NCBI GenBank assembly: GCA_033239005.1
Contig: BSQZ01000006.1
Coordinates: 12,575,662 to 12,639,661 of the forward strand
Direction: 5' to 3'
DNA length: 64,000 bases
DNA from: Lamellibrachia satsuma
Taxonomy: Eukaryota; Annelida; Polychaeta; Sabellida; Siboglinidae
The position numbers were made by a program, and so were the translations under genes. Shown one piece after another: positions 62,640-64,000 of the stretch (within the stretch, counting starts at the first letter, position 1; the number at the start of each line of letters is the position of its first letter). The notes beneath the pieces were generated by a model that was not told the origin of the DNA, did no database searches, and worked only from the letters and a program-made list of their open reading frames with translations.

Positions 62640-64000
62640 GTATATTTTCATTTTGTGAAGTAATATTTGATTAGTTTAATGATAATACGCGATAACATTT
62701 AGCATCAAATAGTTGAGTCAAAGCCGATGCCATGCGTCCGACTTTCACGGGATCAGTCCCCCATACGATGCGAACGTTTTATTTCTTTTTAGGCGACCTG
62801 TCTACCAAACAATACCAACAGTTTGTGTCCCAAATATATACGAAGCATTTGAATTATTAACATATCTTATTTAATGTTAGTTTCTGCTGAAAGAGACAAA
62901 ATCGTTGATCACGTGACCAGGTTGTTTCTCGTTGCGTTGCAATACCGAGTTGCCACGATATTGCGCGATGGCCTATGCACGAAGTTAGGATGCAATTATA
63001 CATGTTTTAGTGATAATATTTTCATGATTACCCATATAAACTTTGTTTTATTTATTGGTATATTATTAAATGAACACTGAATTTTTTTTCTCGGGCAGAA
63101 TACCCATCCATTTTTAGATTAACTGGAATAATGCAACTTTAAGCTTTAATCTGTTTATGCACGTAGTATTTGTTTGACTGTACATGCAATTTGTTATTTT
63201 ATCATATTGTAGTAATTGTATATTGATATATTGGCTGATTCAGTGAATTGTAACATAATAAACAAGTCAACTGTCACTCTACTTTATTCCGTTTCATAAG
63301 CAGCACTTCAAATCCCAAACAGAGGTTCAGGGACCGACAGATTGGCAACCAAATGGGAATGATTGCCAGTTTGGTTGGTAATTAATTTTGATTTCCACTT
63401 TTTTTAGTTGGAGCTTCATGTTGGTTTGGTGATGTGAAAATCTTCCGTCCTGGCTGACTGGTGCAACTTGAGTGACGACCACTTTCAACAGTTGATGTTT
63501 GTCAAATGCAACCAGTTCTTGTAATAGTTCTAAATTGTAATAGTACACAGTAGACAAAACAAGGAATTTGGATGACAGAGAAGACAAAAGAAGTAAAACA
63601 GCAGATATGTTAAGCATGAAAAGCGTACTTGGGAAGGAAATGTATTTGTATTAGAACTTAGATGTATTTAACAATTAAAAAACACTGTATTTGCATTTGA
63701 CCAAGTGCATTTGTTATATTAATAAACATATTTAATAAATGGTATATATGTGTCCAATACTTTTTATGTTTGTTTATTATTGTTTGCTTATGTATAATGT
63801 TAAGGGCTCTCAAACAAATGTGCTTTTAAGTAGAGAATGACCAGTACGGTCGTGTGTAGTCAATGCCAGCTGTGAAGTCAATTTCAACAGATTATGAGAA
63901 AATCACGAGTCTGTAAATCCTCTCTGACTGACGGTCACGAAGAGTCTGATATGATAGATATGATGTTATATCTGAATATCTCTTAGTAATTTATCTCCCT
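62640..64000. other. Right end of window, no feature seen
   Basis: AT-rich sequence without recognisable exon, RNA gene or repeat. Frames of 60-96 codons are without family resemblance. Confidence 0.4.

Overview
The window is eukaryotic nuclear DNA from an invertebrate animal. It is AT-rich and full of introns, (TA)n and (CA)n microsatellites, minisatellites, tRNA-derived SINEs, decayed non-LTR retrotransposons and hAT-type DNA transposons. Protein similarity to human orthologues is high for a non-vertebrate. A marine lophotrochozoan, perhaps a mollusc, is my best guess, but nothing in the sequence proves it. No bacterial features are present.

Five protein-coding genes could be assembled exon by exon from splice sites, phase and recalled family sequence. 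(1) A TOM1/TOM1L2-type VHS-domain gene on the minus strand, 17174 down to 271, running off the left edge. (2) DRC3/LRRC48, a nexin-dynein regulatory complex subunit, plus strand, 21607-32786, 11 coding exons, 522 aa. (3) ATPAF2/ATP12, an F1-ATPase assembly factor, minus strand, 42532-34284, 8 exons, 282 aa. (4) GID4, the substrate receptor of the GID/CTLH ubiquitin ligase, plus strand, complete at 50043-55333 (5 exons, 204 aa), with a second partial and frameshifted copy at 42776-45655. (5) NDUFAB1, the mitochondrial acyl carrier protein, minus strand, 58774-57091, lacking its first exon. From memory, genes 1-4 have the same order and orientation as TOM1L2-DRC3-ATPAF2-GID4 on human 17p11.2, so this looks like an ancient bilaterian gene block. 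TOM1/DRC3 and ATPAF2/GID4 are head-to-head pairs; DRC3 and ATPAF2 converge.

Layout: 1-17.2 kb, TOM1 exons with a donor-site minisatellite, an RT fragment and two hAT remains in long introns. 17.2-17.5 kb, a shared promoter with a perfect X-box. 17.7-21.5 kb, microsatellites, a fold-back element and two LINE remnants. 21.6-32.8 kb, DRC3, with an AT-AC (U12-type) intron, a decayed copy of exon 10, a MITE and a hAT element. 34.3-42.5 kb, ATPAF2, with several minisatellites, one made of copies of its own last splice acceptor. 41.35-55.04 kb, a roughly 7.27 kb tandem duplication carrying the ATPAF2/GID4 promoter and GID4 exons 1-4, each copy ending in a 56-bp minisatellite. 55.3-64 kb, GID4 exon 5, NDUFAB1 and sparsely annotated sequence.

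The most unusual signals are two minisatellites grown from splice junctions of neighbouring genes, the AT-AC intron of DRC3, the tandem duplication that gives ATPAF2 and GID4 separate copies of a once shared promoter, and the X-box in front of a ciliary gene. I found no evidence of a new multi-gene system; the novelty is in gene architecture and repeat biology.
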